A DNA stretch of 64,000 nucleotides from Bog-473 sp963779735 (lineage in GTDB: Bacteria > Actinomycetota > Acidimicrobiia > Acidimicrobiales > RAAP-2): positions 1-64,000 of the forward strand of contig CAVZZJ010000009.1 of NCBI GenBank assembly GCA_963779735.1, in the 5' to 3' direction. Numbering within the stretch: position 1 is the first letter of the stretch; each line of letters begins with the position of its first letter. Shown in pieces: positions 23,065 to 32,400 of the stretch. The position numbers and the translations under genes were made by a program. The notes beneath the pieces are model-generated. The model was not told the DNA's origin. It saw only the letters and a list, made by a program, of their open reading frames with translations, and did no database searches.

Positions 23065-25527
23065 ATGTCCACGAAGATCGCTCCGGCACATGCCCCGGCC
23101 CAGTCGGCGAGCCCCCGGCCAGGTAGATGGCGGTACAGCAATCACGCCGAGATCCTTCTCGTTAGTTTGTCCGCTCTGCTCATCGAGATCAGCTACACGC
23201 GCATCATCTCCTACAAGCTTTTCTACTACTACGTCTACCTGGTCATTGGTCTGGCCCTGCTGGGAGTCGGGACGGGCGCCGTTGCCGTTGCGGTCTCGAA
23301 GCGACTTCGCGACGCCGCCACCGAGACGATCCTCTATTGGAGCTTCGTGTTTGGCGCGATCACCACCATTGTGGCGTATGTGGTGATCGCCTTTGTCAGG
23401 ATCGACACCTTGAACGTGTGGCTCTATGGGACCTCTGCCTCGGTGAGGAGCCTGTTGGCGTTGCTGCTCATCTGCGTGTGCTTGTTTGTGTCGTTCGTTC
23501 CGGCAGGGATCATCTCCTCGACGCTGTTCAGCCGCAAGCCGGAGGGGATCGGCGGGCTGTACTTCGCCGATCTGGTGGGAGCGGGCATTGCGTGCGGTGT
23601 GGTCATTTACGTCATCAGCACCGTCGGCGCACCGGCTACGGTCATGGTGGCTGCGGCCGTAATGGCGTTCGGCGCACTGTGGGTAGCCCGGCAGTTGGGC
23701 TGGTTCCACGTCGGCCTGGCGTCCGTCGTCCTGATCGTCGGCATCGTGCTCGCTGCCGCGCCGGGCCTGCTCCCCACCCAGAGGCTCGATACGAGCAAGG
23801 CCGCGCCCCCGTCGGGAACGGTCGTCTTCTCCGGCTGGGGATCGGTCCTCCGTGTTGACGTGGCACGGGTGCCCGGCGACCCCGACATCCTGAACCTCTA
23901 CCACGACGGCATTCTCGGCGCCTCGATCGATCGCTGGAATGGGAGGAGATCCTTTTTGGCGCGCTACGACTTCGGCCAGGACCCTCGCTCGATTCCATTC
24001 GGTGTGTTGGGCTCCGCCCCCAAGGAGGAAGCGGTCATCGGTGCGGCCGGCGGCCACGAGGTGCTTGCCTCGTTGTACTACGGCGCCCAGCACATTGACG
24101 CCGTCGAACTGAACCCGGTGACCGTTCACCTGGTGACCACGACCTACGCCGATTTCGACGGTCACCTGGCTCAGAACCCCCACGTCTCGTACATCAATGC
24201 CGACGGGCGCTCCTACATTGCCCGGAGCCATCAGAACTACAACCTGATCTGGTATCCGGCCCCCGACAGCTACGCGGCGACCAGCGGTGCGCTCTCGACG
24301 GCGTATGTGCTTTCGGAGAGCTACCTCTACACGACCAACGGCCTCCAGTCGATGATTGAGCACCTGGCCAAGAACGGCATCTTCGTGGCTCAGTTCGGTG
24401 AGGATGAATCAAGCTACGACCTCCGAACGGCGCGTTTTGTGGCAACCGCTCGCCAGGCCCTTGCCAACCTCGGTGTCACCGACCCGGCCGACCACATAAT
24501 GGTTGCCTCCACCCCGACCACGTTCGTGGCCTCCATCCCGCTGTCGACGATCCTCGTCCAGCGCAGCGCGTTCACCCCGGCCGAAGTCCAACGGTTCCTC
24601 AAGGCGGCAAAGGCCGTTCCGAAGACGACCGTCCTTACCGCCGAAGGGCAGACCGTCAAGAGCAACCCGGTCAACGCTGTCGTCCAGACCCCCAGCGCCA
24701 AGCTCGGGGCCTTCTACGCGTCTTACCCCTACAACATTGCCCCGACCACCGACAACGACCCCTACTTCTACCACTTCGCACGATACGGGACTGTTATCTC
24801 GAACTTCTTTCATTCGCTGAACAGCGGGGATCGAGAGAACGCCGTCGGGGAGCGAGTGCTGCTGTTACTACTGGCAGCCTCCATAGTCGCCGCCGCGGCA
24901 TTGCTACTGCTTCCGTTTATCGCCATCCGCGACGTCTGGGTGAAGCTGCCCCGAAAGGGGCTGTCGGCTGTGTTCTTCGCTGGGGTGGGGCTGGGGTTCA
25001 TCTTCTTCGAGATCACGCTGATGCAGTTGTTGAATCTCTTCCTCGGCTTCCCGACCTATGCATTGACGATCACACTCATGTCGCTGCTGGTCTTCACCGG
25101 ATTAGGAGCTCTGGCCAGTCAGCGAGTGAGGGCGCGGGCGCGGGCCGTGCCACGCCTGCTGGCGGTACTCGGCGCGCTCTGCCTCTTCTATATCTACGGA
25201 TTGGTCCCGATGACAAATGCTCTTCTCGGAACCCCACTGGCGGCTCGGATCATCATCGCCTTCGTGGTGGTGGCTCCTCTCGGGCTCTGCCTCGGGATGT
25301 TCATGCCCATCGGGCTCTCGGAGATCGCTCAGCTCGGGGAGTACCCTCGTCACTACGTCGCATGGGGTTGGGCCGTCAACGGCTTCGCTTCCGTCGTGGG
25401 TTCGGCTCTCGCCATCATTCTGGCCATGATCTTCGGCTTTGACTGGGTGCTGTTCTTCGGGCTGATCTGTTACGTCGTCGCCGTGGTGGCGTGGATCAGA
25501 CTGTCGAGGGGTGTCGTTCCCGCCTGA
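23065..25527 (+). CDS. large membrane protein with spermidine-synthase-like domain
   Basis: The 820-residue protein has about six N-terminal transmembrane helices (about residues 25-240). A soluble Rossmann-like domain follows, with AVIGAAGGHEVLASLYYGA and DAVELNPVTVHLV, typical of SpeE-like nucleotide binding. Further helices lie near residues 595-815, including FFEITLMQLLNLFLGFP. This arrangement matches multi-pass SpeE-related proteins common in environmental bacteria, whose reaction is unproven. The usual catalytic DxxD segment is replaced by WYPAPDSYAATSG, so genuine polyamine synthesis is doubtful. I prefer the ATG at 23065 over one ten codons earlier because a -10-like box lies just before it. 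It sits in the envelope-gene block. Confidence 0.75.
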   Translation: MSTKIAPAHAPAQSASPRPGRWRYSNHAEILLVSLSALLIEISYTRIISYKLFYYYVYLVIGLALLGVGTGAVAVAVSKRLRDAATETILYWSFVFGAITTIVAYVVIAFVRIDTLNVWLYGTSASVRSLLALLLICVCLFVSFVPAGIISSTLFSRKPEGIGGLYFADLVGAGIACGVVIYVISTVGAPATVMVAAAVMAFGALWVARQLGWFHVGLASVVLIVGIVLAAAPGLLPTQRLDTSKAAPPSGTVVFSGWGSVLRVDVARVPGDPDILNLYHDGILGASIDRWNGRRSFLARYDFGQDPRSIPFGVLGSAPKEEAVIGAAGGHEVLASLYYGAQHIDAVELNPVTVHLVTTTYADFDGHLAQNPHVSYINADGRSYIARSHQNYNLIWYPAPDSYAATSGALSTAYVLSESYLYTTNGLQSMIEHLAKNGIFVAQFGEDESSYDLRTARFVATARQALANLGVTDPADHIMVASTPTTFVASIPLSTILVQRSAFTPAEVQRFLKAAKAVPKTTVLTAEGQTVKSNPVNAVVQTPSAKLGAFYASYPYNIAPTTDNDPYFYHFARYGTVISNFFHSLNSGDRENAVGERVLLLLLAASIVAAAALLLLPFIAIRDVWVKLPRKGLSAVFFAGVGLGFIFFEITLMQLLNLFLGFPTYALTITLMSLLVFTGLGALASQRVRARARAVPRLLAVLGALCLFYIYGLVPMTNALLGTPLAARIIIAFVVVAPLGLCLGMFMPIGLSEIAQLGEYPRHYVAWGWAVNGFASVVGSALAIILAMIFGFDWVLFFGLICYVVAVVAWIRLSRGVVPA

Positions 25528-25539
25528 GGTGCGCGGTCG

Positions 25540-25552
25540 GATACGTAGTATC
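25540..25552. repeat. short perfect palindrome GATAC-GTA-GTATC
   Basis: This dyad lies in the short space after the SpeE-like gene and before the coaE 3' end. Its core ATACGTAGTAT differs by one base from the core of the candidate PadR operator at 19220-19230. It could be a second operator or chance; there is no promoter context here. Confidence 0.35.
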
Positions 25553-25604
25553 GGCAGACGCGAGCTGCGGGGACGGGTGTGAGACGTACGATGAGCCGAG
25601 CTGC

Positions 25605-26240
25605 TCAGGTGGTGAGCCAGTCCCAGAGGAGAGCGACCTCCGTATTGAGTGCCGCCCGGTCGCCGGAGTTGTCCAGCACGTAGTCGGCCTCACGCTTCCG
25701 CTCCTCCCGGCCGATCTGGGCCCGGATACGCGCCTCGGCGTCGGCGCGCTCCATGCCTCGTTCCGCGACCAGGCGGCCCAGGGCGACGTCGGTCGGGCAG
25801 TCGACCACCACCACCTTGTCCAGGTGGGCCGTCTCGCGGTGCGCGGCCGTGAGCAGCGGGATAGCCATGATCACGACGTGGTCGGTCGCCGCTTGGGCCT
25901 CCAGGGCCTCGGCCATGACCCGCCCGATGACCGGGTGCGTGATGCGGTTGAGGTCGGCCCTGGCCCCGTCGTCGGCGAAGGCCAAGGCGGCCAGGGCCGG
26001 CCGGTCGATGGTGCCGTCGGCCGCCACGATCCCCGGGCCGAACCGGTCGATCAGCGGCTGGTAGGCCGGCCCGCCCGGCTCCACGACGTCACGGGCCACC
26101 TGGTCGGCATCGATCAAGACCGCGCCACGCTCCACGAGCAGGTCGGCGACCGCCGACTTACCCGAGCCGATGCCCCCGGTAAGGCCGACCGCCAGCACGG
26201 GGGCGAATGCTAACCGCGTGTGTGAAACCTGCGTGGCCAT
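25605..26240 (-). CDS. coaE: dephospho-CoA kinase
   Basis: The 211-residue P-loop kinase carries out the last step of coenzyme A synthesis. Walker A GLTGGIGSGKS is at about residues 19-29, the conserved IDADQVARDVVEPG follows, and LNRITHPVIG and the lid segment with AERGMERADAEARI are present. A ribosome-binding site AAGGAG lies about ten bases before the ATG. In mycobacteria coaE follows rpsA and precedes uvrB. Here it is on the same strand and in the same order but lies about 22 kb from rpsA and 10 kb from uvrB, with envelope genes on both sides. Confidence 0.94.
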   Translation of the reverse strand: MATQVSHTRLAFAPVLAVGLTGGIGSGKSAVADLLVERGAVLIDADQVARDVVEPGGPAYQPLIDRFGPGIVAADGTIDRPALAALAFADDGARADLNRITHPVIGRVMAEALEAQAATDHVVIMAIPLLTAAHRETAHLDKVVVVDCPTDVALGRLVAERGMERADAEARIRAQIGREERKREADYVLDNSGDRAALNTEVALLWDWLTT

Positions 26241-26259
26241 GCTCCCACTCCTTCGTACC

Positions 26260-26296
26260 GCGGAGGGAACGGCCCATGCCTGCGGGCTCCCTCCGC
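26260..26296. repeat. inverted repeat between coaE and the AftD-like gene
   Basis: GCGGAGGGA at 26260-26268 is perfectly complementary to TCCCTCCGC at 26288-26296, around a 19-base loop that itself can partly pair. It sits in the divergent intergenic region, in the coaE leader. It could be a terminator-like hairpin, an operator or an mRNA structure; the sequence does not decide which. Confidence 0.45.
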
Positions 26297-26351
26297 TATG
26301 GCCGAGCCGACCGGGCGGCGAGGGTGACCCCGTGGTCGGGGCCGGGATGCC

Positions 26352-26384
26352 TACAATGCGCCGCTGCCGGAAGACGAACGAGGA
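26352..26384 (+). promoter_or_regulatory. putative -10 box and ribosome-binding site of the AftD-like gene
   Basis: TACAAT at 26352-26357 is a good -10 hexamer. AGGAG at 26380-26384 lies five bases before the GTG start at 26390. Unlike several neighbours, this gene would have a short leader. No clear -35 box is seen. Confidence 0.4.
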
Positions 26385-26389
26385 GCTGA

Positions 26390-29300
26390 GTGAGCCCTGC
26401 GGGGGTGACCACCGAACGGGGGACAGCGGAAGGCGCCCTCGGCCAACCAGCGCCGGGAGGCGCCGGGCGTCACGGGAGGATTCGTCGGCTCGCCAACGGC
26501 CCCGGTTCGGGGGCGGGGCCCGGCGTGGAGCCGGCCGGCGGGCGGTGGGGGTCGTGGGCCGCCCATCTGCTGCTGGCCGTGGTGGCGTACGTGCCCCAGC
26601 TGATGGCCCAGCCCGGGGTGGTGAGCTCGGACACCAAGACCTACCTCTACCTCGACATCAACCGCTTCATCCCGGCGTCCGCGTCCATGTGGGACCCGAC
26701 CGTCGGCCTCGGTACGGTTACCCACCAGCAGATCGGCTACCTGTTCCCGATGGGCCCCTTCTTCTGGTTCTTCCACGCCATCGGGGTCCCGGTGTGGGTG
26801 GCCCAGCGCCTGTGGGTCGGCACGATCCTGTTCGCCGCCGGGGCGGGCGTCCTCTTCCTGTGCCGGACCCTCGCGCTCCGGGGCCTGGGGCCGCTCGTGG
26901 CCGCGTTCGCCTACATGTTCTCCCCGTACTTCCTGCAGTACGTAGGGCGGATCTCGGTCCTGCTCCTCCCCTGGGCCGGACTCCCGTGGCTGGTTGCGCT
27001 CGCCGCACTGGCCGTGCGCCGGGGGGGCTGGCGGGACTGCGCCCGGTTCGCCGTCGTCGTGGCCCTGGTGAGCAGCATCAACGCCACCTCGCTGCTGTAC
27101 GTCGGCCTCGGGCCGGCGCTCTGGCTCGTCTACTCGGTGGTCGGCCTGCGCGAGGCGACATGGCGCCAGGCCGGCGCCGCGGCGCTGAAGCTGGCCGGGT
27201 TGTCCCTGGCGGTCTCCTTCTGGTGGATCGCCGGGCTCGCCATTGAAGGCGGCTTCGGCGTCGCCATCCTCCAGACCACCGAGACGGTCCAGACGGTCAG
27301 CCAGACCTCCACGCCGATTGAGGTGCTCCGGGGGCTGGGGTACTGGTACTTCTACGGCACCGATCGCCTCGGCCCCTGGGTGTCGTCGTCGGTGCAGTTG
27401 ACCCAGGAGCGCGTCCCCTTGGCGCTCGGCTTCGCCGTGCCCGCTCTCTCCTTCGTCGCCGCGGTCTTCACCCGCTGGCGGTACCGGGCCTTCTTCGTGC
27501 TCCTCGTGGTGATGGGACTGGTGCTCGCCGTCGGGGTCTACCCGTTCGGGGATCCCACCTGGTTCGGACACGCCCTCAAGGCGTTCATGACCGAGACCTC
27601 GGCGGGCCTGGCGCTGCGCTCGACCGACCGGGCCACCCCGCTCCTCGCGCTGGGCATCGCCATGCTGCTCGGCGCCGGCGTCGCCGCGCTCGCCCAGCGG
27701 TCCCGCCCGCTCGCCCTGGGCGTCGCCGCCCTATCGGTGGCCGTGGTGGCCGCGGCCAATCCCCCCGCCTTCAACGGTTCGACCGTGGCCGACAAGTACA
27801 CGCAGCCGGCCCAGCTCCCCGGGTACACCCTGGCCGCGGCGAAGGCCCTGAACCACGAGGGGGCCGGCACCAGGGTCCTGGGCATCCCCGGGTCGGACTT
27901 CGCCGACTACGACTACGGGGACACCACCGACCCCGTGTACCCGGCCATCCTCGACCGAGGGTACGTCAGCCGCGAGCAGGTGCCGCAGGGGTCGACCGCG
28001 ACCGAGGATCTCCTGTACGCCCTCGACGACCCGATGCAGGTGGGAGCGTCGAACCCCACTGCGCTCGCCCCGATCGCCCGCCTCATGAGCGTGGGTGACG
28101 TGCTGGTGCAGTCCGACCTCGACTACGAACGCTACGACCAGCCCCCGCCGGCGCAGCTGTGGGCCCAGCTGCAGCCCACGCCCTCGGGCCTGGGCAGCCC
28201 GACCTGTTACGGGACCCCCCGGCCCGACCATGGCCCTCTGCCCCAGGTCGACGAGGCGGCCCTGGCCAACCCCAACCCGGTCGAACCGTGCCCGCTGGAG
28301 GTGATGGCGGTAGCCAACCCGCGGCCGATCGTGCGCGCCGAGCCCAGCGCGTCGCCGGTGGTGCTCGACGGCGACGGCGAAGGTCTGGTCGCCGCGGCCG
28401 GCGTCGGGTTGCTGGCCCACGACCCCACCGTGCTGTACGCCGGGACCCTCGACCAGCACCCCGGTCAGCTGTCCACCGCGCTCGGGCACGGTGCGACGGT
28501 GGTGGTCACCGACACCAATCGCCGGCGGGCCTTCCGGTGGGACACGATCGTGGACGAGGCGGGCCAGACCCTCACCGCGACCCAGCCCCAGCAGACCGAC
28601 CCGTCCAACTCCCCCATCGTGCTCTTCCCGGGGGCACCGATCACCTCCTACACGGTGGCCTCGTACCTCGGCGTGCGGTCGGTCACCGCCTCGGGCTACG
28701 GCGACACCGTCACCTACCTGCCCGAGGACCGGCCCTCGCAGGCCATTGACGGCAATCTCGACACCGCCTGGGAGGTGGGTGCCTTCGGTCAACCGATCGG
28801 CCAGTGGTGGCAGGTGCAGTTCCTTGGGCCCACCACCACGGGCGCCGTGAACCTGGTCCAGCCGCTCACGGGAGGCAACAACCGGTGGATCACCAGGGCC
28901 ACGCTCACCTTCGACGGCACGCACTCGCTCACCGTCGACCTCGGACCGGCGTCGAGGACCGCCCAGGGTCAGACCATCACCTTCCCGACCCGCACCTTCA
29001 CCACCCTGAGGATCCGGGTCGATGCGACCAACATGAAGGGGACCGACCTGAACGCCGGGCCGTCCTCGGTCGGATTCGCCGAGGTCCGGGTGGCCAGCAC
29101 CGCGGCGACCGAGCTCATCGACCTACCCAGCGACGTGCTGGGCGGCACAGGAACCTCCACGGCGGCCGACCGGCTGGTCATCCTTCTCACCCGGGAGCGG
29201 GTCTCTCCCTACCCGCCGCGCCAGGACCCCGAGGTGAGCCTCGACCGGTCCTTCGTGCTGCCCAATGCCCGGACCTTCACCCTCACGGGCACCGCCAGGA

Positions 29301-31015
29301 TCAACGCGCTCATCCCCGACGACCAGATCGACCGCCTGGTCGGCCGCCAACAGGCCTCGGGGATCGTGGCGTACTCCGAGGGACGGCTCCCCGGGGACCT
29401 GAAGGCCGGGGCCTCGGCCGCGCTCGACGGGAACCCGGCGACGGCGTGGAGCCCGGGCTTCGGGGCGCCGAGCCAGCTCGGCTCGTGGATCCACGTCGAC
29501 CTCCCCAAGCCGATCACCTTCGACCATCTCGACCTGCAGATCGTCGACGACGGTCGGCACTCGGTCCCCACCGAGCTGACCGTGGCCACCGAGAACGGTT
29601 CGACGAAGGTCCGAATTCCACCGCTCAAGCCAGGCACCAGGGCCGGGTCGACGGTCGCAGTCCCGGTCAGCTTTCCCGCCCTGCACGGGAGCCACCTGCA
29701 GTTCACCGTCTCGGGCGTGCAGCTCCGCTATACCCGTAGCTACACCTCGCGCCAGCTCATCGCCCTGCCCGTGGGCATCGCCGAGCTGGGCATACCCGGC
29801 GTGGTCGATCCTCCCCCGCCCGCGACCATCCCGAGCCCGTGCCTGAGCGATCTCCTCAGCATTGACGGGCAGCCGGTCTGGCTCAGGGTCAGCGGCTCGT
29901 CCTCAGCGGCGCTGGCCGGCAACGGGCTGAACGTCTCGTTGTGCGGGCCCGACGCCGCTGGGCTGCACCTGGGGGCCGGCACCCACGTCCTTGAGGCGAC
30001 GAACGGCCACACGACCGGGTGGAACCTCGACGAGCTGGCCCTCGATTCGGCCGCCGGCGGCGCGGCGATGCCCGACGTGTCACCCACCGCCCTGGTCGCC
30101 CCGTCGGCTCCGTCGGGCGTGCCGACCGCTCGGGCGACCTCGCAGTCCGCGACCACCATCCACGTCCGGGTGAGCGGCGTAAACGGCGCCGCCGGCCCCT
30201 TCTACCTGGTGCTTGGCGAGAGCATCAACCGGGGATGGACGGCGACCGTCGACGGGGGCCCGTCACTCGGCGCGCCCGAGCTGATAGACGGGTTCGCCAA
30301 CGGATGGATCGTGAGCCCGCGCCTGCTCGCCGGCGAGATCCGCCACGGGACGCTGACCATCACCCTCCGATGGGCCCCTCAACGGCTGATCTGGGTGGCG
30401 CTGCTCGTCTCGGGAGCGGCCCTGCTCGCCGCCCTGGTGCTTTCGGTGCTCCCGGACCGGGCCAGGAGGCGGCGGCGGGGCCGGCGCCGCCTGGACGTCG
30501 TCGGGGTGGGGACGGGACCCGGCGGGGACGAGGTGCTCGGCGCGGACCTGGAGGGGGCGGTCGCCACCCTGGCCTCCCCGCTCGACTACCCGCCGGCCCG
30601 TCCCCGACCGTTGGTCGCGGCGGTCACCGCCCTGCTCCTCGGTACCGTCCTGGCCGCGGTCACCCGGCCCGGTATCGGGCTGGCCGTAGGGGTCGCGGTG
30701 GCGGTGGCGCTGCTGGTGCCGCGGACCCGCGGCCTCCTGACCGCCGGCGCCGTCGGGCTGATCATCGCGGCCGGCACGGTGGTCGTGGTGGACCAGGCCA
30801 CCCATCCCGCACAGGCGGGAGGGACATGGCCTCCCACCTTCTCGACCGCCGCACTTCTGGCGTGGGGAGCCGTGGCCTGCCTGGTTGCCGACGCGATCGT
30901 GGAGCTCGTTCGCCGGGCCGCGGCGCGCTCGGCGAGCGGACCCCAAACGGCGGTCGGGACCGGTCGCCCCGGTACCCCCGACGACGCTCCCGACCGGTCA
31001 ACGACAACCGGCTGA
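26390..31015 (+). CDS. AftD-like arabinofuranosyltransferase / DUF3367 giant membrane glycosyltransferase
   Basis: The 1541-residue protein has the AftD plan. An N-terminal GT-C membrane domain (about residues 50-460) carries an early acidic loop VVSSDTKTYLYLDINRF. A long extracytoplasmic region follows. Two carbohydrate-binding F5/F8-type modules are recognisable (near 770-900 with AIDGNLDTAWEVG and near 1000-1130 with ALDGNPATAWSPG). C-terminal helices lie near 1340-1500. In mycobacteria AftD adds arabinofuranose to arabinogalactan and lipoarabinomannan from decaprenyl-phospho-arabinose. Here no arabinan pathway genes are seen in the window, so the sugar is uncertain. GTG start with AGGAG upstream. 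It opens the glycan island. Confidence 0.85.
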   Translation: MSPAGVTTERGTAEGALGQPAPGGAGRHGRIRRLANGPGSGAGPGVEPAGGRWGSWAAHLLLAVVAYVPQLMAQPGVVSSDTKTYLYLDINRFIPASASMWDPTVGLGTVTHQQIGYLFPMGPFFWFFHAIGVPVWVAQRLWVGTILFAAGAGVLFLCRTLALRGLGPLVAAFAYMFSPYFLQYVGRISVLLLPWAGLPWLVALAALAVRRGGWRDCARFAVVVALVSSINATSLLYVGLGPALWLVYSVVGLREATWRQAGAAALKLAGLSLAVSFWWIAGLAIEGGFGVAILQTTETVQTVSQTSTPIEVLRGLGYWYFYGTDRLGPWVSSSVQLTQERVPLALGFAVPALSFVAAVFTRWRYRAFFVLLVVMGLVLAVGVYPFGDPTWFGHALKAFMTETSAGLALRSTDRATPLLALGIAMLLGAGVAALAQRSRPLALGVAALSVAVVAAANPPAFNGSTVADKYTQPAQLPGYTLAAAKALNHEGAGTRVLGIPGSDFADYDYGDTTDPVYPAILDRGYVSREQVPQGSTATEDLLYALDDPMQVGASNPTALAPIARLMSVGDVLVQSDLDYERYDQPPPAQLWAQLQPTPSGLGSPTCYGTPRPDHGPLPQVDEAALANPNPVEPCPLEVMAVANPRPIVRAEPSASPVVLDGDGEGLVAAAGVGLLAHDPTVLYAGTLDQHPGQLSTALGHGATVVVTDTNRRRAFRWDTIVDEAGQTLTATQPQQTDPSNSPIVLFPGAPITSYTVASYLGVRSVTASGYGDTVTYLPEDRPSQAIDGNLDTAWEVGAFGQPIGQWWQVQFLGPTTTGAVNLVQPLTGGNNRWITRATLTFDGTHSLTVDLGPASRTAQGQTITFPTRTFTTLRIRVDATNMKGTDLNAGPSSVGFAEVRVASTAATELIDLPSDVLGGTGTSTAADRLVILLTRERVSPYPPRQDPEVSLDRSFVLPNARTFTLTGTARINALIPDDQIDRLVGRQQASGIVAYSEGRLPGDLKAGASAALDGNPATAWSPGFGAPSQLGSWIHVDLPKPITFDHLDLQIVDDGRHSVPTELTVATENGSTKVRIPPLKPGTRAGSTVAVPVSFPALHGSHLQFTVSGVQLRYTRSYTSRQLIALPVGIAELGIPGVVDPPPPATIPSPCLSDLLSIDGQPVWLRVSGSSSAALAGNGLNVSLCGPDAAGLHLGAGTHVLEATNGHTTGWNLDELALDSAAGGAAMPDVSPTALVAPSAPSGVPTARATSQSATTIHVRVSGVNGAAGPFYLVLGESINRGWTATVDGGPSLGAPELIDGFANGWIVSPRLLAGEIRHGTLTITLRWAPQRLIWVALLVSGAALLAALVLSVLPDRARRRRRGRRRLDVVGVGTGPGGDEVLGADLEGAVATLASPLDYPPARPRPLVAAVTALLLGTVLAAVTRPGIGLAVGVAVAVALLVPRTRGLLTAGAVGLIIAAGTVVVVDQATHPAQAGGTWPPTFSTAALLAWGAVACLVADAIVELVRRAAARSASGPQTAVGTGRPGTPDDAPDRSTTTG

Positions 31016-31023
31016 GCGGCCCC

Positions 31024-32400
31024 TCACCCGGTTGTCGGTGCCCCATGGGCCGGACGGCTCCGCCGTGTCCACCACCCAATTCGGTCCTTCACCTGGAGGA
31101 TTGGGCGCTCGAACAGCACATAGCTGGCGGTCGCCGTCAGGATGGACAGCCCCAGGACCGCGAGGAACAACTGCCACCAGGGCAGACCGAAGGGGAAGTT
31201 CATGTTGCGATGGGTCCACCGGAGATAGACGAGGAGCCATCCCTGGTGCCAGAGGTAGATCCCGTACGAGATCAGGCCCAGGCCCAGCATGGGCTTGCAC
31301 GCCAGGAACCGGCGGATCAGCCCCCGGGGCTGGGGCCCGAAGACGGCAGGCAACAGGAGGAAGAAGGCGAAGGCTCCGTACAGGCTCTGGCGGGCCAGAT
31401 TGGTGGTCAGGTGGTCGGTGTAGACGGGGACGATCGGGATGTGGATGTTGGACACGGCCCAGAAGGCGACGCCGGCCAAGGCCCAGCTCACCCAGGGCAT
31501 GAACGGCGACCACAGCCAGCGCGGCTGGCGGTCGCGGTGGGCGAGCCAGCTGCTCATGACGGCGAGAAACATGCCCAACCCGAACATGTCGAGCCACGCC
31601 GGCAACCATATGGGCATCACATGCGTCTCCAGTGTGTGCTGGTGGAAGGCGAATGTGCGAAATCCCAGGCTGATGCCGATGAGTATCGCCACCCCCACAA
31701 GCTCGTACACGAGCTGACGGCGGTCGGAGCGCCGGCGGCGGCGCAGGGCCACCACCGCCGCGTACAGGGGGAGGAAGATGTAGAAGCTGATCTCGGTGTT
31801 CAGGGACCAGGCCTGGGTCACCCCGGTGAGCACCACCTTGGGGAAGTAGATCTGGGCGAACCCGTAGTAGATGAGGTCGTCGCGCCAGCCGTGGAGAAGA
31901 TGGACGTCGCCCTTCATGACGAAGCTGATCACGGTGAACGCCAGCCAGTAGGCGGGCACGATCCGCAGGAACCGGCGGACCCAGAACCGTCCCGTGGCGG
32001 GCGCGGCCCGCCCGGCTATGTGCGACGCGGCGAAGGGCCGGTAGAGCAGGAAGCCCGAGATCAGGAAGAAGACGGTGACGCCGATCTCGAGCCGTCCGGT
32101 GTAGATGCCCTCGGGCGAGGAGGTGGTGAATCCCGAGACGAACGCCGTGTGGACCGCCACGACGCTGACCGCGGCGATGGCCCGGAGACCGTCGAAGCAG
32201 GGGAAGTGGCGGGGCTTGACCGGCTCGTCCCGCCCCTGCCGACGGCGGAGGATCCCTCGCTTGCCGGTGCCCTCGGTGGTCTGGGTCTCGGTGGCCTCGA
32301 CGTCGATCGCCTCGGGCGCGATGTCGATCGCCTCGGGCGCGATGTCGATCGCCTCGGCCGTCGCTGTCGCGGCCGCCCTCGTGGTCTCGTCGTGGATCAT
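31024..32400 (-). CDS. acyltransferase family 3 (OafA/YrhL-like) membrane protein
   Basis: The 458-residue protein has the acyltransferase-3 motifs: FDGLRAIAAVSVVAVH with the key histidine, GVTVFFLISGFLLYRPF, and FWVRRFLRIVPAYW. About ten transmembrane helices run to residue 435. These enzymes move acyl groups across the membrane to modify surface sugars. There is no C-terminal SGNH domain, unlike its two paralogues at 33.8 and 38.4 kb. The first 50 residues are an acidic soluble tail with an in-frame seven-residue repeat (IDIAPEA). It converges with the AftD-like gene, leaving eight bases between stops. Confidence 0.88.
   Translation of the reverse strand: MIHDETTRAAATATAEAIDIAPEAIDIAPEAIDVEATETQTTEGTGKRGILRRRQGRDEPVKPRHFPCFDGLRAIAAVSVVAVHTAFVSGFTTSSPEGIYTGRLEIGVTVFFLISGFLLYRPFAASHIAGRAAPATGRFWVRRFLRIVPAYWLAFTVISFVMKGDVHLLHGWRDDLIYYGFAQIYFPKVVLTGVTQAWSLNTEISFYIFLPLYAAVVALRRRRRSDRRQLVYELVGVAILIGISLGFRTFAFHQHTLETHVMPIWLPAWLDMFGLGMFLAVMSSWLAHRDRQPRWLWSPFMPWVSWALAGVAFWAVSNIHIPIVPVYTDHLTTNLARQSLYGAFAFFLLLPAVFGPQPRGLIRRFLACKPMLGLGLISYGIYLWHQGWLLVYLRWTHRNMNFPFGLPWWQLFLAVLGLSILTATASYVLFERPILQVKDRIGWWTRRSRPAHGAPTTG
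32305..32361. repeat. 21-bp tandem repeat in the acyltransferase 5' end
   Basis: The 21-bp unit GATCGCCTCGGGCGCGATGTC occurs twice (32305-32325, 32326-32346) with a partial third copy. On the coding strand it encodes the repeated IDIAPEA of the N-terminal tail, so changes in copy number keep the frame. Confidence 0.8.

Noticed and set aside
22660..24363. 567-codon minus-strand frame overlapping the SpeE-like gene
   Set aside because: The plus strand has convincing membrane and Rossmann segments; the minus frame has none.
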